Shown here: positions 9,627 to 18,762 of the stretch, one piece after another
How the letters are laid out: each line of letters begins with the position of its first letter
Numbering within the stretch: the stretch's first letter is position 1
Assembly (NCBI GenBank): GCA_963783785.1
Contig: CAWAOQ010000011.1
Span: 62,001-126,000 of the forward strand
Length of the DNA stretch: 64,000 nt
From: CADEEN01 sp963783785
GTDB lineage: Bacteria; Pseudomonadota; Gammaproteobacteria; Burkholderiales; Burkholderiaceae_C
Reading direction: 5' to 3'
Position numbers and translations under genes: made by a program
Notes under the pieces: model-generated
Databases searched by the model: none
Told to the model about the DNA's origin: nothing
The model's input: the letters and a program-made list of their open reading frames with translations, nothing else

Positions 9627-10298
9627 ATGGGAACCCTGTACCTCGTGCGCCACGGCCAGGCCTCGTTCGGCGCCGCCGACTACGACCAGCTGAGCCCCCT
9701 CGGCCAGCGCCAGTGCGTGCGGCTGGGCGCGTGGTTTCGCGAGCGCGGCACGCGCTTCGACGCCGTGCTCACCGGCACGCTGCGTCGCCATGCGCAATCG
9801 CTGGCCGCCATCGAGGAAGGGCTGCAGGCGCGGCACGCCGCGCTGGCACTGCCCGGCCTGAACGAGTACGACGGCGACGCGGTGATACGCGCGATCCACC
9901 CCGGGCCGCTGGACAGGCCCACGACGCCCGAGCAGATGCGCCAGCACTTTCGCCTGCTGCGCCAGGGCCTGACGCAGTGGATGGCCGGCGCCACGCAGCC
10001 GCAGGGCATGCCGGCACATGCCGCGTTCGCGGCCGGCGTGGTGCAGGCGCTCGACCACGTGCGCACGCGGCACGGCGACGGCACCGTGCTCGTCGTGTCC
10101 AGCGGCGGCCCGATCGCCACCGCCATCGGCCATGTGCTCGGCCTCGGCGCCGAGGCCACGATCGAACTCAACCTGCACATCCGCAACAGCGCGGTCAGCG
10201 AGTTGAAGGTCGGGCCGAAGCGCCACACGCTGATCACCTTCAACGCCCTGCCCCACCTCGACGCCGCGGCCGATGCGGCCTGGGTGACCTACGCCTGA
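9627..10298 (+). CDS. Histidine phosphatase family protein (phosphoglycerate mutase-like)
   Basis: 223-residue protein of the histidine phosphatase superfamily. The RHG motif 'LVRHGQASFG' at residues 5-14 supplies the phospho-accepting His; the second conserved His-region lies late in the protein ('VLVVSSGGPI', where the usual His is replaced by Ser-Gly). The ATG at 9627 directly precedes the beta strand leading to RHG; the longer frame upstream is not conserved in character. Substrate unknown; phosphohistidine or small phosphate esters are possible. Confidence 0.85.
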   Translation: MGTLYLVRHGQASFGAADYDQLSPLGQRQCVRLGAWFRERGTRFDAVLTGTLRRHAQSLAAIEEGLQARHAALALPGLNEYDGDAVIRAIHPGPLDRPTTPEQMRQHFRLLRQGLTQWMAGATQPQGMPAHAAFAAGVVQALDHVRTRHGDGTVLVVSSGGPIATAIGHVLGLGAEATIELNLHIRNSAVSELKVGPKRHTLITFNALPHLDAAADAAWVTYA

Positions 10299-10324
10299 CC
10301 GCTATAATCTCGCCCTTTCAAAGC

Positions 10325-10400
10325 GCCGGTGTAGCTCAGTTGGTAGAGCAGCGCATTCGTAATGCGAAGGTCGGGAGTTCGACTCTTCTCACCGGCACCA
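10325..10400 (+). tRNA. tRNA-Thr (anticodon CGT)
   Basis: 76 nt including the encoded 3' CCA. The acceptor stem GCCGGTG pairs with CACCGGC. The D arm is GCTC/GAGC, the anticodon loop TTCGTAA has CGT at 10358-10360, and the T arm contains TTCGACT. It reads ACG codons. Confidence 0.97.
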
Positions 10401-10411
10401 AGCATGGACGG

Positions 10412-10450
10412 GGGTTAGCCGGTCAAGAGCGGCTAACCCTTTCGTCTTTC
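10412..10450 (+). terminator. Intrinsic terminator after tRNA-Thr
   Basis: A perfect 10-bp stem GGGTTAGCCG / CGGCTAACCC (10412-10421 and 10430-10439) with an 8-base loop, followed by the T-rich TTTCGTCTTT. It lies 12 bases past the tRNA. Confidence 0.85.
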
Positions 10451-10678
10451 TGCGGCTCCATGTAGCCACCATGCAGCCGTCACTGCACGGAAGCGGCCCG
10501 AGCGAGCACCAGCCAGAAGCGACACGTCCGGCGCAGCGGCCGGAGTCAGGCTGCAACTGGCGCACCTCTGGCCCGCCAGCCGCAGAGCGGCGGATCGCGC
10601 GTTACCAAAAGAAAACAGCCGGGAGATCGCGGCTGATTCACGCGCCGGGTGCGTCGGAAGGCGACATCATCAAGTCCC

Positions 10679-11014
10679 ATGTCGGATCTGAGAACCATGC
10701 CCGCCGCCCTCGCCGAGCTCATGCGGCCGCGCCGCTTGGCGCGCGTGCGGCGCACCGTGGCGCGCAGCCGAGCCGAGGGCGCGCTGTTCGACGCGGTCCT
10801 GTGGAGCGCGTTCGCGCTCGTGTTCGTGACCGCGATGCTGTACGTCCTCAACGTGGTCGATGTGCCGATCCTGGCTGCGCGGGGCGTCGACAAGGTCTGG
10901 CTCGTGGCCGGTGGCGTGCTCGTCGCCATCTTCGTGGCCGGTGCGCTGTGGTGGCGCTGGTTCAAGTGGCACGTGCACGCTGCCGACCTGACGCAACGCG
11001 CGCCAGACTCCTAG
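10679..11014 (+). CDS. Hypothetical two-helix membrane protein
   Basis: 111 residues from ATG 10679. A basic N-terminal region rich in Arg is followed by two hydrophobic helices (about residues 40-60 and 72-92) and a short polar tail. No recognised family. It stands alone after the tRNA terminator; the 278 bp between them show no other gene. Codon use looks coding, but the evidence is moderate only. Confidence 0.5.
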   Translation: MSDLRTMPAALAELMRPRRLARVRRTVARSRAEGALFDAVLWSAFALVFVTAMLYVLNVVDVPILAARGVDKVWLVAGGVLVAIFVAGALWWRWFKWHVHAADLTQRAPDS

Positions 11015-11162
11015 CGTGCCGCTGGTCTTGCCGGCCTGGCCTTCATTCGGCGGGCTCGCCGGATCAGCAGGGGCGACGCTGACGGCGGGCACATGCTGCC
11101 TGCGAAGAACCGCCAGAACTTGCGGCCTGCGCAGTAGTGCGCGCAGTCGGAACTCCTTACCG

Positions 11163-11312
11163 CTAACGGCCTCTCGTGATGGCTTCGGCGCGACGCTGTT
11201 CTTCTGCGCGCTTCTGATGGTCGCGCTCCGCATCAGTCATCGGTTGAGTCGCTGCGCATCCCGCAAGTACAGCGACGCAGACCAGGAGCGTGACGATGGC
11301 GTTCTTCTTCAT
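11163..11312 (-). CDS. Small lipoprotein, 49 residues
   Basis: Short gene with a clear lipoprotein signal: Met-Lys-Lys start, hydrophobic stretch, and lipobox 'VLAGC' with the acylated Cys at residue 19. The mature part is Glu/Arg-rich and ends at TAG 11163. It begins five bases after the stop of the 118-codon gene upstream, so the two look like an operon. It is probably an outer- or inner-membrane anchored peptide of unknown role. Confidence 0.55.
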   Translation of the reverse strand: MKKNAIVTLLVCVAVLAGCAATQPMTDAERDHQKRAEEQRRAEAITRGR

Positions 11313-11317
11313 GCAAT

Positions 11318-11674
11318 TCACCCCCCATACAAGCAGTTGATCCTGTCGCCGCTGACAGCGGTCGTGGAAGCGGTGGCACCCTTGGCTGACCGAATCTCGT
11401 CGTGCGCCCCGATCACCCTACAGGCCATGCCTAGCCACCAAATCGGCCCAGGCGGCGCGACCAGCGTGCCGGTGGCAGCGTACTCCCCAGCCTCGCGCCT
11501 GGTCAGCCCCGACGTGGCCCTGTGGCCCACCGCCGGTATACGGGCAACGACATCAGTTTCTTCGACTCGGTCGGCGTCAGGCAGCAGCCGCAGCAACTCG
11601 GCCTCGGTGAAGTGATCCTTCGTGGTCACGCGGCCATCGCAGGGATGCGTGTGGCGCCAGAGGTAGGTGTTCAT
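11318..11674 (-). CDS. Hypothetical protein, 118 residues
   Basis: No recognised family. The N-terminal part 'HTHPCDGRVTTKDHFTEA' followed by 'LLRLLPDADRVEETDVV' resembles a relic about 1.1 kb away (12610-12760, same strand), which shares the pattern GRV-TKD-x-RLLPDA-RV. That recurrence in two diverged copies supports real coding ancestry. It is followed immediately by the 49-residue lipoprotein gene. The 195 bp upstream (11675-11869) show no gene. Confidence 0.5.
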   Translation of the reverse strand: MNTYLWRHTHPCDGRVTTKDHFTEAELLRLLPDADRVEETDVVARIPAVGHRATSGLTRREAGEYAATGTLVAPPGPIWWLGMACRVIGAHDEIRSAKGATASTTAVSGDRINCLYGG

Positions 11675-11869
11675 GCGGGCACGGTAGGTGATGGCACCGC
11701 ATGGCGCCGGTGACGCATCCAGACATCGTCAATCCGCGCATCGCGGCGTTCCTGCGGGCACAGGGCCGAGACCGCGGCTGGCCTGCCGGTTGATACCCGT
11801 CAATGCCCCCGTTAGGCCGGGGCGTAGCCTGTTCTCAAGGCCTCGGGCGACGGGGTCGTGGAGGTCATC

Positions 11870-12325
11870 ATGAGGACGAAAAGTCTGTTGCGGACGCTGG
11901 CTGCAGCCTTGGTGCTGTGGCTGGTGGTGCCCGGCTTCTTGGCCGGCTGCGGTGGCGGTGGCCCCCATGAGCCGCAGTACGCGCTGACCATCGACGAGCC
12001 GCTGTCGTTGACCACGGCCCTCTCCGAGGTCTGCTCAGCGGCGAGGGTTTCCTGCCGCCGGAGTCCACCTGCCCCGACGGCGGCTGCATCGGCCTGTTGC
12101 CTGCGCCGGTCTTCGGCCAGCTGGGGCCCTACACGCTGGTCTGGCGCAACGACAGCCAACGGCGCGAGCGGCACGCTGCGGCTGATCGTGGATCTGCAAC
12201 TGCGGCGGTGGCGCGCCGCCTGGTTCGACAGCGTGCCGCTGGTGCTGGGCGACAACCGCATCACCGTCACGATGACGGCCGGCGGCTATACACAATCCGC
12301 CAGCGTGACCATCACGCGAACGTGA
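11870..12325 (+). CDS. Lipoprotein with Ig-like fold (two apparent frameshifts)
   Basis: Starts at ATG 11870 with a lipoprotein signal ('PGFLAGCGGGG', acylated Cys after LAG). The C-terminal part 'LGDNRITVTMTAGG' plus 'SASVTITRT' is typical of bacterial Ig-like or big-fold repeats on the cell surface. The middle section makes better protein sense in another frame ('GLLSGEGFLPPESTCPDG', then 'FGQLGPYTLVWRND'), so one indel near 12025 and one inserted base near 12160 cancel out. Surface-exposed, function unknown. Confidence 0.6.
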   Translation: MRTKSLLRTLAAALVLWLVVPGFLAGCGGGGPHEPQYALTIDEPLSLTTALSEVCSAARVSCRRSPPAPTAAASACCLRRSSASWGPTRWSGATTANGASGTLRLIVDLQLRRWRAAWFDSVPLVLGDNRITVTMTAGGYTQSASVTITRT

Positions 12326-12609
12326 GCCTGGCCGGTCAGCGCAGCAGCGCGGAGGATAGGTAGTTCAAGAGCCCTTTTCCTTCGCGCTTGGACCCCAGGG
12401 CACGGCACTCGGCACGCTTGCTGCGGCCGCTGGAGTCCGCAGCGGCCCGTTGAGTGGCGCGGACCCCGGTGACCCCGGCGAAAAGCGCCTTGCACTGGGG
12501 CCATCTCTGGGTCAACCCTGACGATGCGATGCGCTGACCGGTCGTGTCCCGCGAGGTGGTGCAAGTCCACAGCCAAGACAGGCTGAGGCGCGAGCTACCG
12601 GGCCGGTCC

Positions 12610-12760
12610 AATCGATATGCCCGCTGTGTTCGGCGGTGACCTCTGTGGTCCATCGACGCGCTCGGCATCCGGCAACAGACGGCGTGCGTCGGTCGCAGAG
12701 AGTGTGTCTTTCGTCATAACGCGGCCCTGGCGATGTGCATGCAAACCCAGTGGCTGCGGA
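12610..12760 (-). pseudogene. Relic related to the 11318-11674 protein
   Basis: Read on the minus strand this stretch gives 'QGRVMTKDTLSATDARR' then 'LLPDAERV', clearly parallel to the N-terminal part of the 118-residue protein. A frame change follows, after which 'TTEVTAEH' parallels 'EETDVVAR'. No complete ORF surrounds it. I read it as a decayed paralog. The rest of 12326-12812 shows no convincing gene. Confidence 0.45.
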
Positions 12761-12812
12761 TCTGGGTTTCGATGTCGGCAAAGTGGCCGCCGGCCAGCTG
12801 ATGTGATGAGCC

Positions 12813-13022
12813 TTACCGTTCGCGAGGCGGCGGGGGCGGCAATTCCTGCAGTTCGGGCAGCAACACGTCTACGGAGAGCTCGATGACATCGAGCCCACGC
12901 TTCAAGTCCATCGATGAGTCGTGCCAGGCGTTGCGCTCACGGGACGGCGGATCCGGCGCCTTCGCGGGCTTCAGGCTCCCGTCCGGGAGCGTCGCTCCGT
13001 TCAGCTTGAGGCGCAGATTCAT
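12813..13022 (-). CDS. Small hypothetical protein, 69 residues
   Basis: Begins with ATG 13022 preceded by a GGGAGA ribosome-binding sequence about 8 bases upstream. The sequence is hydrophilic, with a 'DVIELSVDVLLPELQELPPPPP' type amphipathic region (shown as two parts: DVIELSVDV and LLPELQELPPPPP) and a Pro-rich end. A longer frame reaches 13352, but its upstream half is Arg/Ser-rich and looks like a shadow. No family recognised. Confidence 0.4.
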   Translation of the reverse strand: MNLRLKLNGATLPDGSLKPAKAPDPPSRERNAWHDSSMDLKRGLDVIELSVDVLLPELQELPPPPPRER

Positions 13023-13128
13023 CGGTGGGGTCTCCCGCAAAGGATGGTAGACGTCCCCCTGGTAAGCCGATAGCTGCATGGACCGCCTGATCGAGGGGGT
13101 CAGGCGCGATGTGCGTCGCGAATGCGGT

Positions 13129-13317
13129 CTACGGCTCCTGCATGTCGGGCTGCATCCCGTCAACCGGGCGTTCAACGCCCTCGGTGCCGCCACACAGTTC
13201 TTCCCACGAGCAGACCCAGAAGTCGGGCACAGCGGGCGCCGCAGCCCGTTCGTTCTCCCCCTCAGCGTTGCCTCCCGACAGTTGCGCGCCGATTTCCCGG
13301 ATTTGCAGCTTGAACAT
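13129..13317 (-). CDS. Possible small hypothetical protein, 62 residues
   Basis: From ATG 13317 the frame gives an acidic protein ('MFKLQIREIGAQLSG', 'FWVCSWEELCGG'). It lies upstream of, and in the same direction as, the 69-residue gene, about 107 bases away. Composition is unlike the basic shadow frames around it, which is the main argument for coding. Weak call. Confidence 0.3.
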   Translation of the reverse strand: MFKLQIREIGAQLSGGNAEGENERAAAPAVPDFWVCSWEELCGGTEGVERPVDGMQPDMQEP

Positions 13318-13536
13318 GACGCCTTCCACAGGATTGACCTGTCCTTGTTCACATGGGAGTGACCATATCGATGCGTGCGCCGTTGCGTCTACCCCGCGAC
13401 ACGGGGTCGCACCTCGCTGAGTGGCCGATGCGCCGATGCCGCCACCAGGGTTTCGGCACCTTCGGCGCCGCACGCCGGAAATCGCAAGCCCGGCGGGAGC
13501 GGCCAGGAACGGCACCACGAGTGCCACGGCCAGTCA

Positions 13537-14012
13537 CTAATTGCCGCCGATGTGCATCTTGTAGAGCGCCCCATTCGAGAAGGTGCAGGTGCCAGCCCCT
13601 TGATAGGGCGTGTTCATCTGGTACTCACAGGACATGAACATGCCCTTCGGGCTGAAGGCACTTGCGACCCCCCGGCGCTCCTCGTTGGATACCCGGGTCG
13701 CTTCGCCGCTCAACACCTCGCCCAGGTAGGAGACGTTGAAGACGCCCTTGCCGGTCATCATGTTCGTCACGCTGCCGGTGATGACGCCGGTCTGTGTGGC
13801 GATGTCATTGCCCGGATAGAGACGAACCGGCAGGGTCGCCGGCGCGACTGACCCGTTGCGCCAGGCGGCGCGGGCACCGTTCCCACAGGCGGATATGGAT
13901 AGTGCTGATAGATCACCTGCCCATCTGGCATGCGCTCAGGAACGATATAGCAGGCGGTCAGAACGGCGGTACTCAGCACAGCGACTGTCAATGCAGCTAT
14001 CCGAAACATCAT
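13537..14012 (-). CDS. Hypothetical lipoprotein behind an FNR-like box (one frameshift)
   Basis: Starts at ATG 14012 with an excellent GAGGAGGT ribosome-binding site. The signal peptide ends in 'VLTACYIVPE' (acylated Cys near residue 22), followed by a Pro/Tyr-rich segment. The frame breaks near 13865 by a single missing base, then continues with 'LYPGNDIATQTGVITG' and a Gly-rich domain ending at TAA 13537 ('CEYQMNTP', 'GTCTFSNGA', two cysteines that may pair). No family recognised. An FNR-type box lies about 64 bases upstream, at the right distance for activation of this gene. Confidence 0.6.
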
Positions 14013-14366
14013 TACCTCCTCAACGATCATCGGCATTCCGATATTGGCAAAGTAGTCCGATACCGCGCTTTCGTATTGATTGGGCTCAATCCCTGGTGCT
14101 GGCCCCGGATTGCCCCCTGGCGATGCCGCTCCTGCCTACAAGCGTGATCCTCGCCCGCGTCTCGAACCGAGAACGCTCACAGGCTGCGGACAAGCGACGA
14201 GGCCATCACGGGGCAGGCCTCTTGCCTCGTGTCCATAGCTCTTTCGAACTATGACGCGGCGGCGGCGCATCGTCATTCCGGCGCCCACCCGGGCGTTCGT
14301 CGGCAGGATGCCCGCCGCCCTCGCGTTGACCGACAGTGCGTGGCAAGGATCCACGGAAGCCACGCC
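14013..14366. other. Intergenic region upstream of narK
   Basis: 354 bp between the divergent lipoprotein gene and the first narK. It contains the FNR-like box at 14076-14089. No gene is supported here. I see no second FNR box closer to narK and no clear NarL heptamer array. Confidence 0.6.
14076..14089. promoter_or_regulatory. FNR/Dnr-type box
   Basis: TTGAT-TGGG-CTCAA, 9 of 10 matches to TTGAT-N4-ATCAA. In the minus direction a TACTTT -10-like hexamer starts about 28.5 bases from the box centre, close to class II activator geometry, with about 30 bases of leader to the lipoprotein ATG. Toward narK no -10 is seen at that distance. Confidence 0.55.
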
Positions 14367-15638
14367 ATGCCCAACGCCTCTGACCAATACGATCGCAAAG
14401 CCTGGTCGGTGCTGATCGTCAGCACGCTGGCCTTCACCGTCTGCTTCATGGTCTGGATGATGTTCGGCGTGATCGGCATCCCGATCAAGAAGACGCTGAA
14501 CCTCAATGCCACCGAGTTCGGCCTGCTCACCGCGATGCCGGTGCTGACCGGTTCGCTGGTGCGCGTGCCGCTCGGCATCTGGACCGACAAGTACGGCGGC
14601 CGCATCGTGATGACGCTGCTGATGGCCAGCACCGTGCCGGCGATCTGGCTGATGAGCTACGCCACGGCCTACTGGCACTTCCTGGTCATCGGCCTGTTCG
14701 TCGGCCTGGCCGGCGGCTCGTTCTCGGTCGGCACGCCCTACGTGGCGCGCTGGTTCCTGCGCCACCGCCAGGGCATGGCGATGGGCATCTACGGCGCCGG
14801 CAATTCCGGCGCCGCGGTCAACAAGTTCGTCGCGCCGGCGCTGGTGGTGGCCTTCGGCTGGACCATGGTGCCGCAGGTGTACGCGGCCATCATGCTGGCC
14901 ACGGTGATCCTGTTCTGGATGTTCAGCCACAGCGACCCCGCGCACCTGGTGCCGAGCCACGTCAAGTTCACCGACCAGCTGAAGGCGCTGAAGGATCCGC
15001 GGGTGTTGAAGTACTGCCAGTACTACAGCATCGTGTTCGGCGGCTACGTCGCGCTGTCGCTGTGGATGGTGCAGTACTACGTCGGCGAGTTCGGCCTCGA
15101 CATCCGCTGGGCCGCGCTGCTGGCGGCCTGTTTCTCGCTGCCTGGCGGCGTGCTGCGGGCCATCGGCGGCTGGTTGTCGGACAAGTTCGGCGCCCACAGC
15201 GTGACCTGGTGGGTGATGTGGGTCAGCTGGATCTGCCTGTTCCTGCTGTCGTACCCGCAGACCGACATGACGATCCTCACCGTCGACGGGCCGAAGACGT
15301 TCCACGTCGGCCTGAACGTCTACAGCTTCACCGCGCTGATGTTCATCCTGGGCATCGCCTGGGCCTTCGGCAAGGCCAGCACCTTCAAGTACATCAGCGA
15401 CGAGTACCCGGAAAACATCGGCACCATCAGCGGCATCGTCGGCCTGGCCGGTGGCCTCGGCGGCTTCGTGCTGCCGATCATGTTCGGCGCGCTGATGGAC
15501 CTGACCGGCATCCGCTCCTCCGCCTTCATGCTGATGTACGGCGTGGTCTGGGTCTCGCTGATCTGGATGTACTGGACCGAGGTGCGCAAGACCGAAATGA
15601 TGGGCCCGAAGTCCAAAGCCTTCAGCCTCCAGGGCTGA
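14367..15638 (+). CDS. narK1: MFS nitrate/nitrite transporter, NarK1-type
   Basis: 423-residue major-facilitator protein with about 12 membrane helices. NNP-family features are visible: 'RVPLGIWTDKYGGR' after helix 2, 'GLAGGSFSVGTPYVARW' and 'GKASTFKYISDEYPENIG' (nitrate-signature-like Gly-rich helices 5 and 11). It would import nitrate or exchange nitrate for nitrite across the inner membrane. ATG 14367 sits after GGAAG. It is the first gene of a plus-strand block reaching the universal stress gene, and its frame is intact. Confidence 0.92.
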   Translation: MPNASDQYDRKAWSVLIVSTLAFTVCFMVWMMFGVIGIPIKKTLNLNATEFGLLTAMPVLTGSLVRVPLGIWTDKYGGRIVMTLLMASTVPAIWLMSYATAYWHFLVIGLFVGLAGGSFSVGTPYVARWFLRHRQGMAMGIYGAGNSGAAVNKFVAPALVVAFGWTMVPQVYAAIMLATVILFWMFSHSDPAHLVPSHVKFTDQLKALKDPRVLKYCQYYSIVFGGYVALSLWMVQYYVGEFGLDIRWAALLAACFSLPGGVLRAIGGWLSDKFGAHSVTWWVMWVSWICLFLLSYPQTDMTILTVDGPKTFHVGLNVYSFTALMFILGIAWAFGKASTFKYISDEYPENIGTISGIVGLAGGLGGFVLPIMFGALMDLTGIRSSAFMLMYGVVWVSLIWMYWTEVRKTEMMGPKSKAFSLQG

Positions 15639-15669
15639 GCCGACCCAACCAGACACTGCTGGAACATCC

Positions 15670-17309
15670 ATGAACACATCAGTCAAGACCGGCAGCGCGG
15701 CGGCACGACGTCGCCGACTGGCGCCCCGAGGACGACGCCTTCTGGGAATCCACCGGCAAGAAGATCGCCTACCGCAACCTCTGGATCTCGGTGCCCGCGC
15801 TGCTGTGCGGCTTCGCGGTCTGGGGCATGTGGGGCATCATCACCGTGCAGATGCTCAACCTGGGCTTTCCGTTCACCCAGGCCGAGTTGTTCACGCTGAC
15901 CGCGATCGCCGGCATTTCCGGCGCGACGATGCGCATCCCGGCCTCGTTCCTGATCCGGCTGGCCGGCGGGCGCAACACCATCTTCCTGACCACCGCGATG
16001 CTGCTCGCGCCGGCCATCGGCACCGGCATCGTGCTGCAGCACAAGGACTGGCCGCTGTGGGCCTTCCAGCTGATGGCGCTGTGGTCGGGCGTCGGCGGCG
16101 GCAACTTCGCGTCGTCGATGTCCAACATCAGCACCTTCTTCCCGAAGAAGCTGCAGGGCACGGCGCTCGGCCTGAACGCGGGCCTGGGCAACTTCGGAGT
16201 GACGACGATGCAGATCGTCATCCCGCTGGTGATGACGATGGGCCTGTTCGGCGCCTTCGGCGGCGAGCCGCTGACGCTGGTCAAGGACAGCGGCTGGATC
16301 TTCGGCAAGATCGCCGCCGGCACGCCGACCTGGATCCAGAACGCCGGTTTCGCCTGGGTGCTGTCGCTGGTGCCGCTGTCGATCCTGTGCTGGTGGGGCA
16401 TGAACAACCTGAAGACGGTGTCGCCGAACACCGGCAACCCGATCGTCGCGTTCGCCAAGATCACCTACCTGTACACGCTGGCCTTCGTGCCGTCGATCTT
16501 CATGCTCTACCTGTACCTGCCCAAGCCCACCGGGCTGGGCCTGCTGAGCATGTGGGTGGCCATTCCGCTGGACATCGTCCTGGCGCTGGGGATGATGAAG
16601 CTGGCCGCCTTCGGCGAGATGAAGGAAGGTGTCGCCAAGCAGTTCCTGATCTTCAGGAACAAGCACACCTGGTCGCTGACCGCGCTCTACATCGTCACCT
16701 TCGGTTCGTTCATCGGCTTCTCGATGGCGCTGCCGCTGGCCATCACCGTGATCTTCGGCTACCAGCACGTGCCCGACGCCAGCGGCGTGATGCAGCACAC
16801 GCTGAAGAACCCGAATGCGCCGTCGGCGCTGACCTACGCCTGGATGGGCCCGTTCATCGGCGCGGCGGTGCGCCCGATCGGCGGCTGGATCTCCGACAAG
16901 CTGGGCGGCTCGATCGTCACGCAGGTGATCTCGGCGGTGATGGTGGTGGCCTCGGCCTGGGTCGGCTACGTGATGATGCAGGCCTACGGCTCGGCCACGC
17001 CGGAGCAGTACTTCCCGATGTTCCTGGGCTTGTTCATGGTGCTGTTCTTCGCCACCGGCATCGGCAACGGATCGACCTTCCGCACCATCGGCGTGATCTT
17101 CGACCGCACCCAGGCCGGCCCGGTGCTGGGCTGGACTTCGGCCGTCGCCGCCTACGGCGCCTTCATCGCCCCGGTGGTCATCGGCGCCCAGATCAAGGCC
17201 GGCACGCCGCAGGTCGCGATGTACGGCTTCGCCGATCTTCTACGCCGTGTGCCTGGTGCTGAACTGGTGGTTCTACCTGCGCCGCAACGCCTACGTGAAG
17301 AACCCCTGA
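15670..17309 (+). CDS. narK2: MFS nitrate/nitrite transporter, NarK2-type (two apparent frameshifts)
   Basis: About 546 residues as reconstructed, MFS transporter of the NarK family. The start 'MNTSVKTGS' is at 15670, 31 bases after narK1. A one-base insertion near 15705 separates it from the main frame, which continues 'DWRPEDDAFWESTGKK', 'RIPASFLIRLAGGR' and 'GLWSGVGGGNFASSMSN'-like motifs. Near 17233 an inserted G shifts the last about 25 codons; the native end 'WWFYLRRNAYVKNP' reaches TGA 17309. Together with narK1 it resembles the K1-K2 pair of denitrifiers, one proton-linked importer and one antiporter. Confidence 0.88.
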
Positions 17310-17347
17310 ACCGCCACGCCCGGCCTGCCTGATTCCATCGCCGCCCG

Positions 17348-18733
17348 ATGTCGACCGTGGTCGCGACGCACCTGATCGCCGACTGGAACCCCGAGGACCG
17401 CGGGTTCTGGGAGCGAAGCGGTTGCCGCGTGGCGCGGCGCAACCTGTGGCTGTCGATCCCGGCGCTGACGCTGGCCTTCGCGGTGTGGATGGTGTGGAGC
17501 GTGGTCGTCGTCAACCTGCCCGCCGTCGGTTTCAAGTACAGCACCAACCAGCTGTTCTGGCTGGCCGCCCTGCCGGCGCTGTGCGGGGCCACCCTGCGCA
17601 TCTTCTACGCCTTCGCAGTGACGGTGGTCGGCGGCCGCGTCTGGACGACCTTGTCCACGGCGAGCCTGCTGTTGCCGGCCCTGGGCATCGGCTTTGCCGT
17701 GCAGCGTCCGGACACACCCTACGAACTGATGGTGGCGCTGGCCCTGCTGTGTGGCCTGGGGGGCGGCAACTTCGCCAGCTCGATGGCCCACATCAGCTAC
17801 TTCTACCCCCGCTCGCGCAAAGGCTACGCGCTGGGCATGAATGCCGGGTTGGGGCAGCTGGGCGTGTCGCTGGTGCAGTTCGTGGTGCCGGTGGCCATTG
17901 CCAGCGGTGTCTTCGGCGTGCTCGGCGGCGCGCCCCAGGCCAGTGCCGACGGCACGCCGCTGTGGTTGCAGAACGCGGGTTTCGTCTGGGTGCCCTTCAT
18001 CGCCGCCAGCGCCCTGGCCGCGTGGCTGGGCATGAACGACATCGCCGACGCCAAGGGCCATTTCGCCGACCAGGCCGTGATCTTCACGCGCAAGCACAAC
18101 TGGCTGATGTGCTGGCTGTACATCGGCACCTTCGGCAGTTTCATCGGCTACGCGGCCGGCTTTCCGCTGCTGATCCAGAGCCAGTTCCCGGGTGTCGACG
18201 CGCTGCAGTACGCCTGGCTGGGGCCCTGCTGGGGGCGGTGATCCGGCCGCTGGGTGGCTGGCTCGCCGACCACCACGGCGGCGCGCGCATCACGTTCTGG
18301 TGTTTCGTCGCCATGGCCGCGGGCGTGATGGCGGTGCTGCACTTCCTGCCGCGCGCCGGGGCAGGTCGGCAACTTCAACGGCTTCCTCGCCAGCTTCCTG
18401 CTGCTCTTCGCCGCCGCCGGCGTGGGCAACGGCAGCACTTTCCGCATGATCCCGGTGATCTTCCTCGCCGAGCGTCAGCGCGCCGCCGAGCCGCTGCCCG
18501 GCGCACAGGCCCAGGCCGTGCGCGACGGCAACAAGGAAGCCGCCGCCGTGCTGGGCTTCGCCAGCGCCCTGGGCGCCTACGGCGGCTTCTTCATTCCGAA
18601 GAGCTACGGCACTTCGATCGCCCTGACCGGCAGCCCCGAGGCGGCGCTGCAGGTCTTCGTCTTGTTTTATGTCTCCTGCATCGCGGTGACCTGGTGGCAC
18701 TACAGCCGCCGCAACGCACCGATGCCCTGCTGA
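17348..18733 (+). CDS. Third NarK-family transporter (two compensating frameshifts)
   Basis: About 461 residues. It shares with narK2 an N-terminal 'DWNPEDRGFWE' leader and 'LLCGLGGGNFASSMAH', so it looks like a narK2 duplicate. A missing base near 18229 and an extra base near 18360 split the frame; the reconstruction 'AVIRPLGGWLADHHGG' to 'GVGNGSTFRMIPVIFL' restores a normal C-terminal half. A longer loop after that ('AERQRAAEPLPGAQ' and on) is an insertion relative to NarK2. Probably nitrate/nitrite or another anion; the call rests on similarity and position. Confidence 0.85.
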
Positions 18734-18762
18734 CCCTGTCGATTTCTCCAGAAGGACGCACC

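Noticed and set aside
12500..12600. Possible group II intron or transposase remnant (GGTGCAAGTCC-like text)
   Set aside because: Only a short resemblance; no intron domain V, reverse transcriptase or transposase motif can be read nearby.
10400..14100. Genomic island inserted at tRNA-Thr
   Set aside because: The patch follows a tRNA, but no integrase and no repeat of the tRNA 3' end was found downstream.
14090..14366. NarL heptamers or a second FNR box for narK1
   Set aside because: Scanning by eye found no convincing TACYYMT pairs or TTG-N8-CAA site between the FNR-like box and narK1.
17422..18760. Long frame running into narG from the third narK
   Set aside because: Its first part is an out-of-frame reading of the transporter; narG begins at ATG 18763 with a ribosome site.
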